Assembly (NCBI GenBank): GCA_022606425.2
Contig: JAHDVF020000129.1
Coordinates: 166,415 to 230,414 of the forward strand
Direction of reading: 5' to 3'
DNA length: 64,000 nucleotides
Origin: Lepidostoma basale
Lineage: Eukaryota > Arthropoda > Insecta > Trichoptera > Lepidostomatidae
A program made the position numbers and the translations under genes. The notes beneath the pieces were generated by a model. It had not been told where the DNA came from and did not search any database. It was given only the letters and a program-made list of their open reading frames with translations. This document shows, piece after piece, positions 40,691 through 51,004 of this stretch (its first letter is position 1; each line of letters opens with the position of its first letter).

Positions 40691-41150
40691 TTAGCAAACT
40701 ACTTTATTAACACAATGCGAAGAGGCTACCGCCTCCTAACGCACTGCTTTAGAAGTCGCCTGGAGTATCACTCCTATTTTAAACGCCAAAGAATTGACCA
40801 GAATATTTACAAATTTGTAAATATATATTCCAATTTAAATATAATTATCTCACAATAAGAGTATATTATACATTTGTTTATTGCCGTTGTGCGGCAGACT
40901 ACAATTGCAATCATAAAACTTGGTCTCAAACTGGGGCTCACTGCTTGCAGCTCATATATGAATATACTCGCTGACCCGGCAAACTTCGTACCGCCGCAGA
41001 ATCAATAAATGTTGTGTCAACTTATTAGCTACATTAAATTAACTTTTTTATAAAGTTACAATTAATAATCAAAATGAATTCAGTTCAATAAAAATGCAAA
41101 AATCGAATAATTACATTGAAATGAATGTAATTCACATGGACGCAAGCATT

Positions 41151-41437
41151 TTCTTCTTCTTTTAGACCTTTGCTCTGTTCCTGTAATCAGGCTGGCGTCT
41201 CGTGGGAGGTCGATTAACAGCTATCCCTCCATTTCTTTGGTGGCCTTCTGGGGGGATGGTAGCCGACAGGAATCTGATGCGCCACATCGTGTGGGATTCT
41301 AGTGGGATCCATCCCTTTCAGCGTTGTCTGTCCCATCTCACAACATCTTCCACCTTGCAGGTTTCACGGATAGCCGTGTTTCTTGCCCTATCTCGAAGAG
41401 TATTTCGCGCTATTATCCTCAGCATCCGCATCTCTAG
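41151..41437 (-). pseudogene. GAA-tailed LINE 3' end inside the Helitron
   Basis: TTCTTCTTCTTTTAGACC, TCTGTTCCTGTAATCAGGC, ATCCCTCCATTTCTTTGG, GATGCGCCACATCGTGTGGG. It is flanked by 55-bp direct repeats (41096-41150 and 41438-41492). Confidence 0.6.
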
Positions 41438-41533
41438 GCAAAAATCAAATAATTACATTGAAATAAATGTAATTCACGTAGAAGCAAGCATTAATACTTA
41501 CGTTTATCCGATTTGATCACGACTTTGTAGTCA

Positions 41534-42411
41534 TCACTTGGCATAAGGTTCATGAAGAAGTTGCTGCAAATCTCGAAGAATTGTTCTTTTCAATGCCGTA
41601 CTGATCGCTTGACGCCGATCAAGTTGTTCCTCCATATTGCCCGTGAAGTAAATTTGAATGAATTTATGCTGTGCGTCTTCAAGCGGTTGCAATGATCCAA
41701 TTTCATGGTGAATTTGGCTTTGGATCTGTAAAGTCAAAGGCGAAGTCAGAATTACTGATTTATGATCACCAAAAGAAAATTAACGTTTACTCTCTCTTCG
41801 ATAATGTCTGCTCCAAGTGAAGTCATTTGGAAACATCCGTTGTATCTTTGAGTGTTCAATAGAAAATCTCGTGATTCTGGTGTTTCGCCACGAAGCAATG
41901 AATGCAATGGCTCAGGTGGCGGGGGCAATAATAGCAATTTCACCTTGCCACTGGGACAACACAATCCAGGCGTTTCTCTAGCGAACTTCAATGCACAATA
42001 TCCATTGGACCTATTCGAACAAAGGGATGCAAGCTGTAGTCAACTGTGCAATCATATTAAAATGCTACTTGATACAAACCAATACTTGAAGCATTTATTT
42101 TTGAGCCTTTAGAGGCTCATTAGATTGTCATGTTTATCTTTGCGATTGGCTCGAAGATTTTTCATTGCGAACTGAGCCGTTTGACGTACTGCCCTTCTTT
42201 GTTTTTGTGTTTGTGAAGCACAAAGTCGGGCCAAACTAACGCGGCGCTCTTTTCGTGCGATTTTTTGTTCATCCGCAGTGGATTGATTCGCAATATTCCG
42301 AAGTCTAATTGCAATACGACTTCGTTTTGAATGATAAGATCTTCTGGCTCGCAGCATTGTAAATAACACCGGAAAATTAATCACAGAAATCAAAATTACA
42401 TAATAAAACAA
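41534..42411 (-). pseudogene. Helitron Rep/helicase N-terminal domain, with one intron
   Basis: Starts MLRARRSYHSKRSRIAIRLR at 42409-42411: a basic leader of about 82 residues (to 42109-42111, a stop). After a degenerate stretch (42000-42108) with HPFVRIGPMDIVH in one frame, the domain continues at ALKFARETPGLCCPSGKVKL, GETPESRDFLLNTQRYNGCF and QMTSLGADIIEER. Here a 65-nt intron (41790-41726) is followed in frame by IQSQIHHEIGSLQP, IQIYFTGNMEEQLDRRQAIS and ILRDLQQLLHE. These match the order of the Helitron N-terminal (helitron_like_N) domain. Donor GTAAAC and acceptor TTTACAG fit insect introns. The stop near 42110 and a frameshift near 41995 inactivate it. Confidence 0.8.
41726..41790 (-). 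other. Intron within the Helitron Rep gene
   Basis: On the minus strand the donor GTAAAC begins at 41790 and the acceptor TTTACAG ends at 41726; phase 0. Removing it joins EER to IQSQIHHEIG in one frame and leaves no stop. Confidence 0.65.
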
Positions 42412-42599
42412 TTATCGATACGCGCACAATCACAAATGTGATAACCTCACATAGTGAACATCTTCGAAGGCAACTTAGATTTTCAAAAAAAATTCTACAC
42501 CAGAATGATTGTTCGGAATGAAATGAGCAGCAAAATGAAATTGAATTACGAACGAATCCGACTGAAAAATCAAACACATATTCCGAAATTACCGATTGA

Positions 42600-42850
42600 A
42601 CAATGACATAACCTTTCACAATGTGCACTTCAGCAAACTAAATTCAGCTCTTTGAAATCACTTTTTGCTGATGAATTAAAAAAAATGTTTAAAGAGAATT
42701 GATTTTAATGCAATAACGGTCTAAATGAAAATTGGTAAAATCTCAAAATAAATCCAATGACAAACGGCATAACTTTTCACAATGTGCACTGAAGCAAATT
42801 AAACTCGTCTCTTTGAAATCACTTTTAGCTGATGAATAAAAAAAAACGGT
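42600..42850. repeat. Imperfect direct repeat of about 85 bp
   Basis: Two copies, about 42612-42695 and 42773-42855, share TTTCACAATGTGCACT, CAAA/TTAAA, CTTTGAAATCACTTTT and GCTGATGAAT. They lie upstream (on the minus strand) of the Helitron start and may be part of its 5' leader. Confidence 0.6.
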
Positions 42851-42869
42851 TTTTTAGCTATTAAATTGA

Positions 42870-43015
42870 TTCATCTATCGCCATTTTATTGTCGGTGTAC
42901 TAAATTCTACGCCAGGCCAAAGACAGTGTGACAATAATACTGGCATTGCCGATAATCGAACCCGGGACTTTCAGTGGGGTAGTCATAGCTCTTGTCACTC
43001 TGCTATGAAGGTCGT
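42870..43015 (-). mobile_element. tRNA-derived SINE, tail lost (minus)
   Basis: Body (TCTATCGCCATTTTATTGTC, TTCTACGCCAGGCCAAAGAC), B box (ATAATCGAACCCGGGAC), and head (CACTCTGCTATGAAGGTCG). The 3' tail is missing. Confidence 0.65.
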
Positions 43016-44099
43016 AATCTTGGATTATGTGACGTTTTTATTGGCTATCGTTCGACTGACCTGATACGGAGACACTTTTTGTGCAGTTATTCGTCCTTTG
43101 GAGGAGTGTTTTATTTCCTTGCTGGGGGAGAGAATGGCGGACTTGCAACGGGCACCTCCTTCTCACCCCTGGGCTTAAATAATATTTCCTTCTACTTCTC
43201 CTCCTTGCTATTAACACAACTATTTTCCATCACCAATCCCCATATGTTTTTCTTCTCCTGACTCGACCATTCTTTATTTAATTGTTTTTCTTTGCGATTA
43301 TTTTTTATATTGCACATTTACGATATGAATTTTTATACACATTAAGTTATAAATATTTATGTAACAGTGTTAATATAATGATTTGATTTGCATAATAAAG
43401 ATTTATTTTAGGAATTATTAGGTTAAATTTGATCGGACGTCCTTCATACTTTGCTCCATATATAAATATAAGTAAACATCTGGGGCCTAAGAAGTGCACG
43501 ACGGAGTACAAAACGGAAGAAAGGGCGCCGCTGCGTCCTATAACAGTTTCGGATGTATGGCTTATATTCAAAAATTCTTAAAACAAAAATAATACCTCAA
43601 CATTTCTACTTATTTAGTTTTAGTATTGAGCCATGCTATGTAGTTTTACGCGGTTGGTCGGGCAAATGTGGATAGAATGAAACACAAATAAGAATTATAT
43701 TTCCTAACTATATATGCCATTGACTCCGACCGGACTGAGGCACGTAAAAGTGAATATTCTGGATATGAAAAACAATATTTTTTTATGGCAACATTAAACC
43801 GCCCGTCTTAAACCTTACACGGGGAGTGTAACAATTCAGAATGCGATCGAGTGTTTCTTCAAACATAATAAAATATTAATACACTGCTACTCGCGGCACG
43901 TGATCAAATAAGGGAACGGTTGTTTTCTTGAAGGAATGAGTGATAACGTATTACAAACATGGACCGCCTCGTACGCACTAACCCTTGCACGACGGCAGAG
44001 CATGGTTCTAACCTCTAGGAGGGTCGACTGGACTATCCAATTTCTTTTCTTTCATCGGTAAATGATGTTATACAAAGACATAATAATTTGAATAAATAT
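43016..44099. other. Unassigned sequence
   Basis: 43060-43270 is GC-richer with an 89-residue frame (42992-43261) of unknown meaning. 43430-43570 and 43900-44040 likewise unmatched. No recognisable gene. Confidence 0.25.
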
Positions 44100-44255
44100 A
44101 TAATTTCGTATTACAACAAAGACATGTTTCGTTGTTTGATAAAGGTGGTCACGAAACATGTCTGTGTTAAGTAAAATAAAGTGTAATTATATGTATTCAA
44201 ATATAAATCCAAAACACAAAGTGAAGACAAATATAGATGAAATACATAATAATAA
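44100..44255. repeat. Foldback element with hammerhead-like core
   Basis: GACATGTTTCG at 44121-44131 and CGAAACATGTC at 44152-44162 form inverted cores. The plus core (44136-44162) is TTGATAA, A, GGTGGTCAC, GAAACATGTC. The right arm ends CACAAAGTGAAGACAAATAT, the same sub-end as family 1 at 1176-1200. Confidence 0.5.
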
Positions 44256-44264
44256 GTCATAACT

Positions 44265-44859
44265 GTAGGTAACCCACATAAGTGGACTTCGACGCTGAAC
44301 CAGCATATTCCATGACACGAATAAACACAAAAACGCTGACCCAAGACCTACTTATCAAATTTGATGACTCGGAGGCCTAGATTCATTCAGGTTTGGTCAT
44401 TAGGTCAGGGCACCGTAAATGACGAAAGCGAAGCACATAAAAGTAGTACTTCTGATCACCCAATACGTCAGTCAACTCTGGGATATCGGACCACGAGGGA
44501 TATCGGACTCCCTCCCCCGCCGACCTACGAAGCTACGTCAGTCAACTCTAAACGTCAGCCAGTATCGCGATCTCGAAGAGACACGAGTCTCCACTACCAA
44601 GTATACGTACGAGAATCCCCCGACTTACCTCCCGAGTATACTTCTGTCTACACGGCTACGTCACGAAACCTTCGACGACCTAACGCCCAGCGAGCCCTCA
44701 TCCTCTACGGCTCACCACCCGGACTCCGCCCCGCTGCTACCGACATCCAGCCACGCTCCATCACGAGTATATCATACTGTTTACGTGTAATTACTTGTGA
44801 TCCGCAATAAACGTTGAAACATCCGCCGTCTTTCTACTGCTCATCACACAACCCCCACA
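44265..44859 (+). mobile_element. LTR of a Gypsy-type retrotransposon (approximate left edge)
   Basis: GC-rich compared with its flanks. It contains AATAAA (44806-44811) and ends ACCCCCACA (44851-44859), followed directly by TGGTGACCCCGACGA (44861-44875), a typical insect Gypsy-group primer binding site. The left edge is proposed at TGTAGGTAACCC (44265) because LTRs start with TG. Long overlapping frames inside (44361-44810, 44419-44790) are proline/serine-rich and follow from composition. No internal genes remain. In effect a solo LTR with a bit of leader. Confidence 0.5.
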
Positions 44860-44875
44860 GTGGTGACCCCGACGA

Positions 44876-45240
44876 CGGCCTGTCACTCCCAAATAACTAC
44901 TGATGATTTTAGTAATAAATTTAAATTTCATGATTTCGATTATGATATCATAAATTAGAGGTGCAATTTATTAAGATGCAATTTTAATGATATATAGCTA
45001 TAATTTGTAGGGATTTGTTCAAATAAGCGTGTTATTCGAATATGAATTCTCCGATCTATGATACTATCGTAAAATTATGTTTGAGATGTGTGTATTTTTT
45101 GGTTAGAAAACTTCAAATCACATTTTTTAAAATTCAATAATAAATTCTCAGAGTGTAAGAATTTTAAAGAAAAAGCTTATTCTCAAATTCTTAATATTTA
45201 AAAAAAAAAATTACAATTTAATAAAATATATTATTTCTAA
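44876..45240. other. Unassigned AT-rich sequence
   Basis: No gene; past the PBS the expected gag is absent. Confidence 0.25.
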
Positions 45241-45254
45241 TTTTATTTAGATGA

Positions 45255-45310
45255 GTTTATGAATTCACCTGACGATACATATTTATTACCTTCGAAACAT
45301 GCCGAGAAAA
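45255..45310 (+). repeat. Arm with hammerhead-like core
   Basis: 45269-45303: CTGACGA, T, an AU-rich loop, GAAACATGCC, then GAGAAAAAAT. Exact CTGANGA and GAAAC boxes; stem II is weak. Confidence 0.4.
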
Positions 45311-45319
45311 AATGTAATC

Positions 45320-46260
45320 ATAATGAAAAAGAGCATTACAATTCATACATAAATCACAATAAAGTTATTTTCCAACTTTTTCAAAATTGTACATATTCAA
45401 ATAATTTGACACTTCTGATTTTTTTTTTAAATTTTTTGTTTCTCTATAAATATTTGAAATGGTGAATTAGATAATGCTTAGTTGTTAAATAAACGAATAT
45501 GTAAGTCAGATTTATTTTTTTGAATCTTGGGTCTCTTTGGGGTCTCTTGGAATCATTGCAGTCTCCATCTTCAGTGTTAAAAATTAAAAGTTCAAATTGT
45601 TGAAGTATAATAGTGTTTCGGCTAAAACAGTGTTTTACTTGACATTAGATTTTAAATATTAAAATAAAGATGAGAAGGAACCGTTCAACAGGGACATTTG
45701 CGAGTTTAATTCATGAACTGTTATAATTCCCACCCCTTCACACATAAATGGGTTAAGGGTTGTTTGGAGTCTTAACATGTTTATTTTGCGCTGAAACAAA
45801 CCAAGCCGCAAGATGTTTTCCCCCCACACAGGCACGTTTTTCTGGTATACTGTGGGTACCTAACCGGCACGAATGTGTATAACTGTCATCACCCCGTTTA
45901 GGTCCCCCGATGTGATCTTTGCTGTGCCCGTATTGCTATAAATACTTGAGTTATATTCCCTCAAGGTTGTCTGTTCATAAGGTCACAATGAGACAAACAT
46001 TGAAACAAATTGAATTATTTTATGATGCTATTGTAATGCTAACAAAGTTTTTACTGTGCAATTCAAGCTGAAGATACACGAATACTGTAAAAAACTTTTG
46101 GGATGTTCTTTTTTTATAAAAAAAAAATGCTACCCTAACTTGTCAAAAGATAATATTACGCTGAAATTTTTTTACTAACAAGCTTTCGAGAGAAACATTT
46201 AAATATATGAAAGTTTTTAAGTGATTCAAATAAGTTAAAAACAGATATTTAAATCATTTT
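45320..46260. other. Mostly single-copy sequence
   Basis: 45690-46040 shows no repeat match. It contains GCTATAAATACTTG (45936-45949) about 40 bp upstream of an ATG (45988) opening a 27-codon frame. There is no independent support for a promoter or gene. Confidence 0.25.
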
Positions 46261-46262
46261 TA

Positions 46263-46360
46263 TTATTTCTTCTATGTTTGCCATACTTTGTGTTGTAGAT
46301 GTTTTATTTTTCTTTTTCTTTTTTATATACTTCATATATACAACATATTTTATTAAATTA
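46263..46360. repeat. Foldback family 1, single arm
   Basis: TTCTTCTATGTTTGCCATAC, TTGTAGATGTTTTATTTTTC, TTTTTTATATACTTC. The core is lost. Confidence 0.45.
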
Positions 46361-46365
46361 TAAAG

Positions 46366-46915
46366 TCTTCTTCTTTTTCTTCTTCTTTTAAAAGATTTGA
46401 CGATCTGTGACACAGAAATCATATCTCGTCGGATGATGAGATCCAGCTGTCCCTCCATCTCTTAGGCGGTCTTCCCGATGGCGGTGTCCGGAGGGGATTT
46501 CATAAGCGGCTGTATATGCAAGTCTGTCACCATCCATTCAGGCTACATGGTCCCTCCAGTATCTTCTTCTGGATCTACTCCACTAAACGATATTCTCTTA
46601 TGTCCGTTTTTCTTATGTCTACGTCGCGGACACGATCTCGGAGGGTTTTTCCAGTAATTGATCTTAGGACCTTCATATCCGATGTTCTTAGTAGTCCCTT
46701 GGTTCGCACAGTGTCAGCCCGCGTCTCTACATCGTACGTTATGATAGGTCGCACGCATGTTTTATAAATTCTGATCTTGCTGTCGATACGCATGTGCTTG
46801 TTCTTCCAGACCAGATTGTCCAGGCATCCTGACTGCAGAGGCTGTACCGACTTGTTCTCTTACTTCGGTATATAGGTCATTTTGACTGCAGATCTCAGAA
46901 TTATAAAGTGATCTT
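46366..46915 (-). pseudogene. RTE-E LINE tail
   Basis: Minus frame 46575-46793: MRIDSKIRIYKTCVRPIITY, GLLRTSDMKVLRSITGKTL, RDRVRDVDIRK. Its 3' end matches 23828-24020 (GACGATCTGTGACACAGAAAT, GGCGGTGTCCGGAGGGGATTT), with a tail TCTTCTTTTTCTTCTTC. Confidence 0.65.
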
Positions 46916-46959
46916 ATTTATTCTTTCACGAATGATGATGATGATCTATAGGTATATAA

Positions 46960-47025
46960 TATTAAAATATGAATAAGAATGAAAACGTCTGTTTTAATTC
47001 ATATTAATATTTTAATATACAGTCG
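46960..47025. repeat. Short MITE family 2 remnant
   Basis: ATATGAATAAGAATGAAAACG then TCTGTTTTAATTCATATTAAT: two outer ends of the palindrome joined, centre lost. Confidence 0.4.
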
Positions 47026-47224
47026 TGTCAATCAAATGTAAAATGAAATCACAAATTACGTTCTTTCGACGACGAAAAAATTAAGTAAAAACTGGCCAAG
47101 AAAAAAAAACTCATAATGAAACAATGTTCAATTTATAAAATTCTTAAATTAAATTGAATTATAATATTTGTTATAACAAAAGCATGAACCTTCCAAAATA
47201 AATATTTATAACATCTGTCAGATC

Positions 47225-47345
47225 ATGTAAACAACAGCAATTTTATAATATTTTTTATAAATATGTATCTTTACTGAAGAAGGACTGTTTGTACGAAACA
47301 TGTCTATATAATTTTATGTTTTTTTATTATATTATAATATCAGTG
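47225..47345 (+). repeat. Arm with hammerhead-like core
   Basis: 47274-47304: CTGAAGA, AGGACTGTTTGTAC, GAAACATGTC. Preceded by AAATATGTATC, as at 1450-1460, so it belongs to family 1 or a close relative. Confidence 0.5.
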
Positions 47346-47479
47346 TTAAAGTGGTTAAAGCCTTAATTTAATCAAAAATTGTATTTGAAGATCTGTGAAT
47401 ATGGTTTTTATTTTCTACTTGTACGATATGGATGAGCTTCGACATAGTTTTCTTAATTCATTAGTAATATGTATAATGT

Positions 47480-47835
47480 ATATACATTACGCAGTAGACG
47501 TTAAAAAAAGCACATCAAAATAATCGCTTAGCACAATATAAGATAAAAGGGGTGCAGAGAAAACTGTCGATGTAAAGAATAATTACTCCACAAGAGGGTG
47601 AAGTTTACCCCGATTAAAAATAAAGTGTAACAAAGAGCAGTTAGTTGTGCCGAGAGGAGAGGAGGGCAGATAAGATAAGGGCGCTCTAACGGGGCTGTTA
47701 GGGTTTATGGTCGATATGGTATCGGCAGGCCTCTGACGTATCAGTGTCTTCTCGCCAGTGGTGGCCTCTTTTCTTATTATGTTTCCGCTGACTTTTATTC
47801 CTGAAACATTTACGCAATTTGAGGTTCTTTTAGAT
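47480..47835. other. Single-copy block with tandem GATA sites
   Basis: No repeat matches. Contains AGATAAGATAAG (47668-47679) and other GATA-like strings. GC-richer than its flanks. No long frame. Candidate regulatory DNA. Confidence 0.35.
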
Positions 47836-47859
47836 TTATATGACTAGAATAAACTAATT

Positions 47860-48433
47860 TGTTCCAATGACAATTTGAATAATTTCTTCAATATTCTTTT
47901 AAAGTTCTCGCTGGTGTTAGTTAGTTTTAAGTGCCTAATTACTGCCAAATAAAAAAAGTGGATACGTGGAACATTAATTAAATCATATAACAGCTAATTT
48001 AAAAAACGGTGGATGCGTGTAACATAAATTAAAGAAACACAAAAGTCCGGATCGTCCATGTCAACATGTGCAACATCGGAAAAACATTATGTGTTATTAC
48101 ATTATGTGCTAAATTAAAAAAAAAACGGTGGATTCGTGGAACATAAATTAAATAGACAAATGTGCCCCATCTAAAAATAACATTTTGTATTAAATTATTT
48201 TTATTTTGTTATTTTATTTTATATCATTGTATTTTATATTATTTGTTTTAGATTTATTTTGTGGATGTTGGAAGATCGAAGTGTGCGCGGGAGATGCCTA
48301 TTGGTGGCGATGAGGTTCGCAACCCATCACACCGCGTCTCCCGCGGGGCGAAAAGAGAAGGATGGAGTGCCGCATCGGTTAAAGTGTGACAGTCCATTCT
48401 TTCTGCCTACCCTTTCGGGGAGACGGCGTGATG

Positions 48434-48470
<37 letters not shown>
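47860..48470 (+). repeat. Chimeric repeat: LINE-UTR-like body plus RTE-A-type tail
   Basis: Second copy of the family at 33597-34030, about 610 bp. It includes an internal doublet (TAAAAAACGGTGGATGCGTG, AAAAAACGGTGGATTCGTG). The tail is a clean GTTA repeat (48433-48470). Confidence 0.6.
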
Positions 48471-48569
48471 AATAAATTAATATAACGCCGAATATAATTA
48501 ATCTCAATAATTTTTAAATTATGTAACGGGTGGTATGTAAATGGCGCACTCAAAGTCATCGCACTCGAC

Positions 48570-48790
48570 GACCTTCGTGGCCGAGTGGTAAGTGCATGGA
48601 CTGCCACCCCGAAGGTTCCGGGTTCAATTCCCGGCGAGTGCAGTGTGATTGTCACACTGTCTTTGGTCTGATAGATTAGCTACCTATCACATGTCACGAG
48701 AATCACTATGATAGCTATATATAATACCCTTTACATCGATTTGGCTCATGCTGTCACGATGTAAAGAGCGTTTCAACAAAATAATAATAA
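48570..48790 (+). mobile_element. tRNA-derived SINE, tail type 1 (plus)
   Basis: Head CCTTCGTGGCCGAGTGGTAAG (A box) and GGTTCCGGGTTCAATTCCCG (B box with GGTTCAATTCC). Common body, then the type 1 module (TTTACATCGATTTGGCTCATG, TGTCACGATGTAAAGAGCG), and a TAA-repeat tail. Complete. Confidence 0.8.
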
Positions 48791-48794
48791 ATAC

Positions 48795-49300
48795 TGCAAA
48801 TATAAATATATCCACAGAAGCAAAGATGGCAGTACACAATGGAGTTCTAGTGCCAACCCTCATATATGGAAGTGAAGCTTGGAGCTGGCAAAAAATGATG
48901 AAAGCAGGAAAAACGCAGTAGAAATGAGATTACTGAGAAATGCGGGAAAACGTTGTATGATAGAATACCGAACGATGAAATAAGAAAGAAATGTAAGGCA
49001 GATGACTGCATCGCGGATAAAATTAAAAAATGATCCCTGAGATGGTTTGGACATATGGAAAGAATGGATGAGAGTATAATGGTTGAAAAGTTTTACACAA
49101 GCAGCGTGAGTGGAAAAAAAAGCCGAGGACGACCGAGGAAAACATGGCATGACCAAATTAATCAATTACTAGTAAGCGACGTGCTTGCATGGTACGATGT
49201 ATGAATGTAGAGGAAGCCCGAGAGGTATGCCAGGACAGAGCATTGTAGCGATCCATCCTCTCTGTCTACCCCTCCGGGGAAATGGCGTGATGGTTAGTTA
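48795..49300 (+). pseudogene. RTE-A LINE C-terminal part
   Basis: Plus-strand RTE-A with frameshifts: AVHNGVLVPTLIYGSEAW-like, SLRWFGHMERMDESI-like, RGRPRKTWHDQINQL and the C-terminal EEAREVCQDRAL segment, with a stop in place of W. Ends GTGATGGTTAGTTAGTTAG. Confidence 0.7.
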
Positions 49301-49499
49301 GTTAGTTTTTGTAATGGGTGGTGATTAATGACTAGCTCCTGATTCAGGGGATTTATGATCAATGATGAATACGATTTTGGTCATTTATCGCAATTATCTC
49401 CCTGAAGAGATTATTTTTTCTTAGATATTATATCGTTTGCTCGATAAGTAAAGTACGGTATTACCAAAGTTTGTGGGAAAAAAATTAAAATATAAGTAA

Positions 49500-49700
49500 G
49501 CGATTTTTTTAATGAATTTAAATCCCATTTTTTCCCACAACTGGGTTAATTTTTCTCGACACTAATTGAAGTTTTAATAAACTTCATCATCAAGAATCTA
49601 TCTCAACTGTTTATTTTGTTTTCCTGATGTGGTGTAAAAATTTTGAACTATGTCGAGAAAAATAAACTCTAAAGTGAAGATAATAATCGTTTTTAAATTT
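49500..49700. repeat. Foldback-like element
   Basis: TTAATTTTTCTCGACAC on the left and GTCGAGAAAAATAAAC on the right (49651-49666) are inverse. Between them: AACTTCATCATCAAG, and CCTGATGTGG. On each strand, TGATGATG or CTGATG precedes GAGAAAAAT. Confidence 0.4.
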
Positions 49701-50109
49701 ATAAACAAATCGCATTATGGAATTACGTAGCGTTAACCGTTTAAGTCTATCAAAAATTATAAATATTTTGACAGTATCTCGTATCATAAGTATCATCACA
49801 CATATATTAGGGCTTAAATTGTATTAGTTCCACATTTGATAAAACATTACAGAATCGTGTATAATAACGCTTTATTTCAATCTTCAATGATTGTTTTGAT
49901 TTATACAAATAATCCTATTTACCATATACATCAAGTACCCTTACTTTTAAACTAAACCCCCTTCTTTCGTATAATACGAGTATAAATGAACGAAATGACA
50001 CATTTTTCTTTTCACTCATGCATTCTAGACTCTTTAATATTCATATAATGCCTCCTTCAGAGTCAGTTTCTAATAGTAAAGTGAAATGAAACGAAAGTTT
50101 TTTAATATA

Positions 50110-50450
50110 ATTTATGTATCTTTATCTTCTTCTTCCTTATTGTAGACCTATGTGGTCTATTCTCCAGAGTGCTGCTCCTCCTGTGAGGGAGACTCCCAGC
50201 TGTCCTTCCATCTTTTAGGAGATCTTCCACGAGGACAAGTCCCATAAGGCTGATTTTGCAATATAATGTAGGGGAGTCTAGTGGTGTCCATTCTTTGAAC
50301 ATGACCGTACCAGTCCCTTTTTCGCTGTCTGCTCCATCTTATAATATATTCAACCTCACATATCTCTTTTATTCTGGTGTTCCTCACGCGATCTCTCAAT
50401 GTATTGCCTGGTATTGTCCTCAGTGTCTTTATTTCAGAAGTTCTCAAAAA
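50110..50450 (-). pseudogene. RTE-D LINE tail
   Basis: The minus frame 50157-50447 reads MRTSEIKTLRTIPGNTLRDR, RNTRIKEICEVEYIIRWSRQ, KRDWYGHVQRMD and RGRSPKRWKDSWESPSQEEQ. Tail TCTTCTTCTTCC at 50124-50136. Open for 96 codons, the best-preserved RTE-D tail here. Confidence 0.7.
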
Positions 50451-50459
50451 TTTTCATAT

Positions 50460-51000
50460 ATGAATTCACAATACAAACCGAGGACGAAGAAAAAAGAAAT
50501 GTAAATTTCATGAGAAATGCAGATAATATTTGAAATATCTCAGGACGCCTTTGATTCCTTGTAGTTATATTATATAGTGTCTGTGTGTAAGGATAGCAGG
50601 ACGTGTGTGGGGGGATAGCCTGTGGTGTAGGGCTTTGCTGTGTACAAAGCAAACACATGGTAAAGGTGAGTACATACATCAAAACACATAATACCAACAT
50701 ACTTGTCCTATTGTTTATAACGTGGGACGAAAATAATTTAGGTGCTCTTCTGGCGTGTTCGTATAACAGTAATTAGAGCGTTCTAAATTTATGTCACTTC
50801 TAATGAGCACGTTTCTAATTAGTTTACCATCGCATCTTCGGTCCGTCTCTTTTTTAATTACCAGTAATCCATGCGTTGTTTGGATCGAGTATCAGATTGC
50901 GAATTAATTTTGATTGCGAATTAGCAAAATTTGACGCCATTCCTAATGTTGCCACCTTCACAAAAATAAGTCTAAAAATATATTTTGTAGGTAATCACCG
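50460..51000. other. Unassigned sequence
   Basis: No gene or recognised repeat. Confidence 0.25.
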
Positions 51001-51004
51001 TTAC

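Larger units (their letters stand above)
40967..42660 (-). mobile_element. Helitron remnant (Rep N-terminal part and 3' end)
   Basis: Minus strand. The 3' end at 40967 reads GGTACGAAGTTTGCCGGGTC, AGCGAG; the plus copy at 15259 has the canonical CTAG. The helitron helicase-like N-terminal domain lies at 41534-42411. A 287-bp LINE tail (41151-41437) is inserted between. The RC-Rep tyrosine motif and helicase are missing, so this is a large internal deletion. Confidence 0.75.

Noticed and set aside
44361..44810. 149- and 123-residue proline/serine-rich frames
   Set aside because: They lie in the LTR-like segment, overlap in two frames and have no domain; composition explains them.
45930..46075. 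TATA-like box and 27-codon frame as a small gene
   Set aside because: Both features are expected by chance in AT-rich DNA; no further support.
48570..48650. Functional tRNA gene
   Set aside because: A and B boxes are good, but there is no acceptor stem pairing, and the sequence continues into a repeated SINE body.
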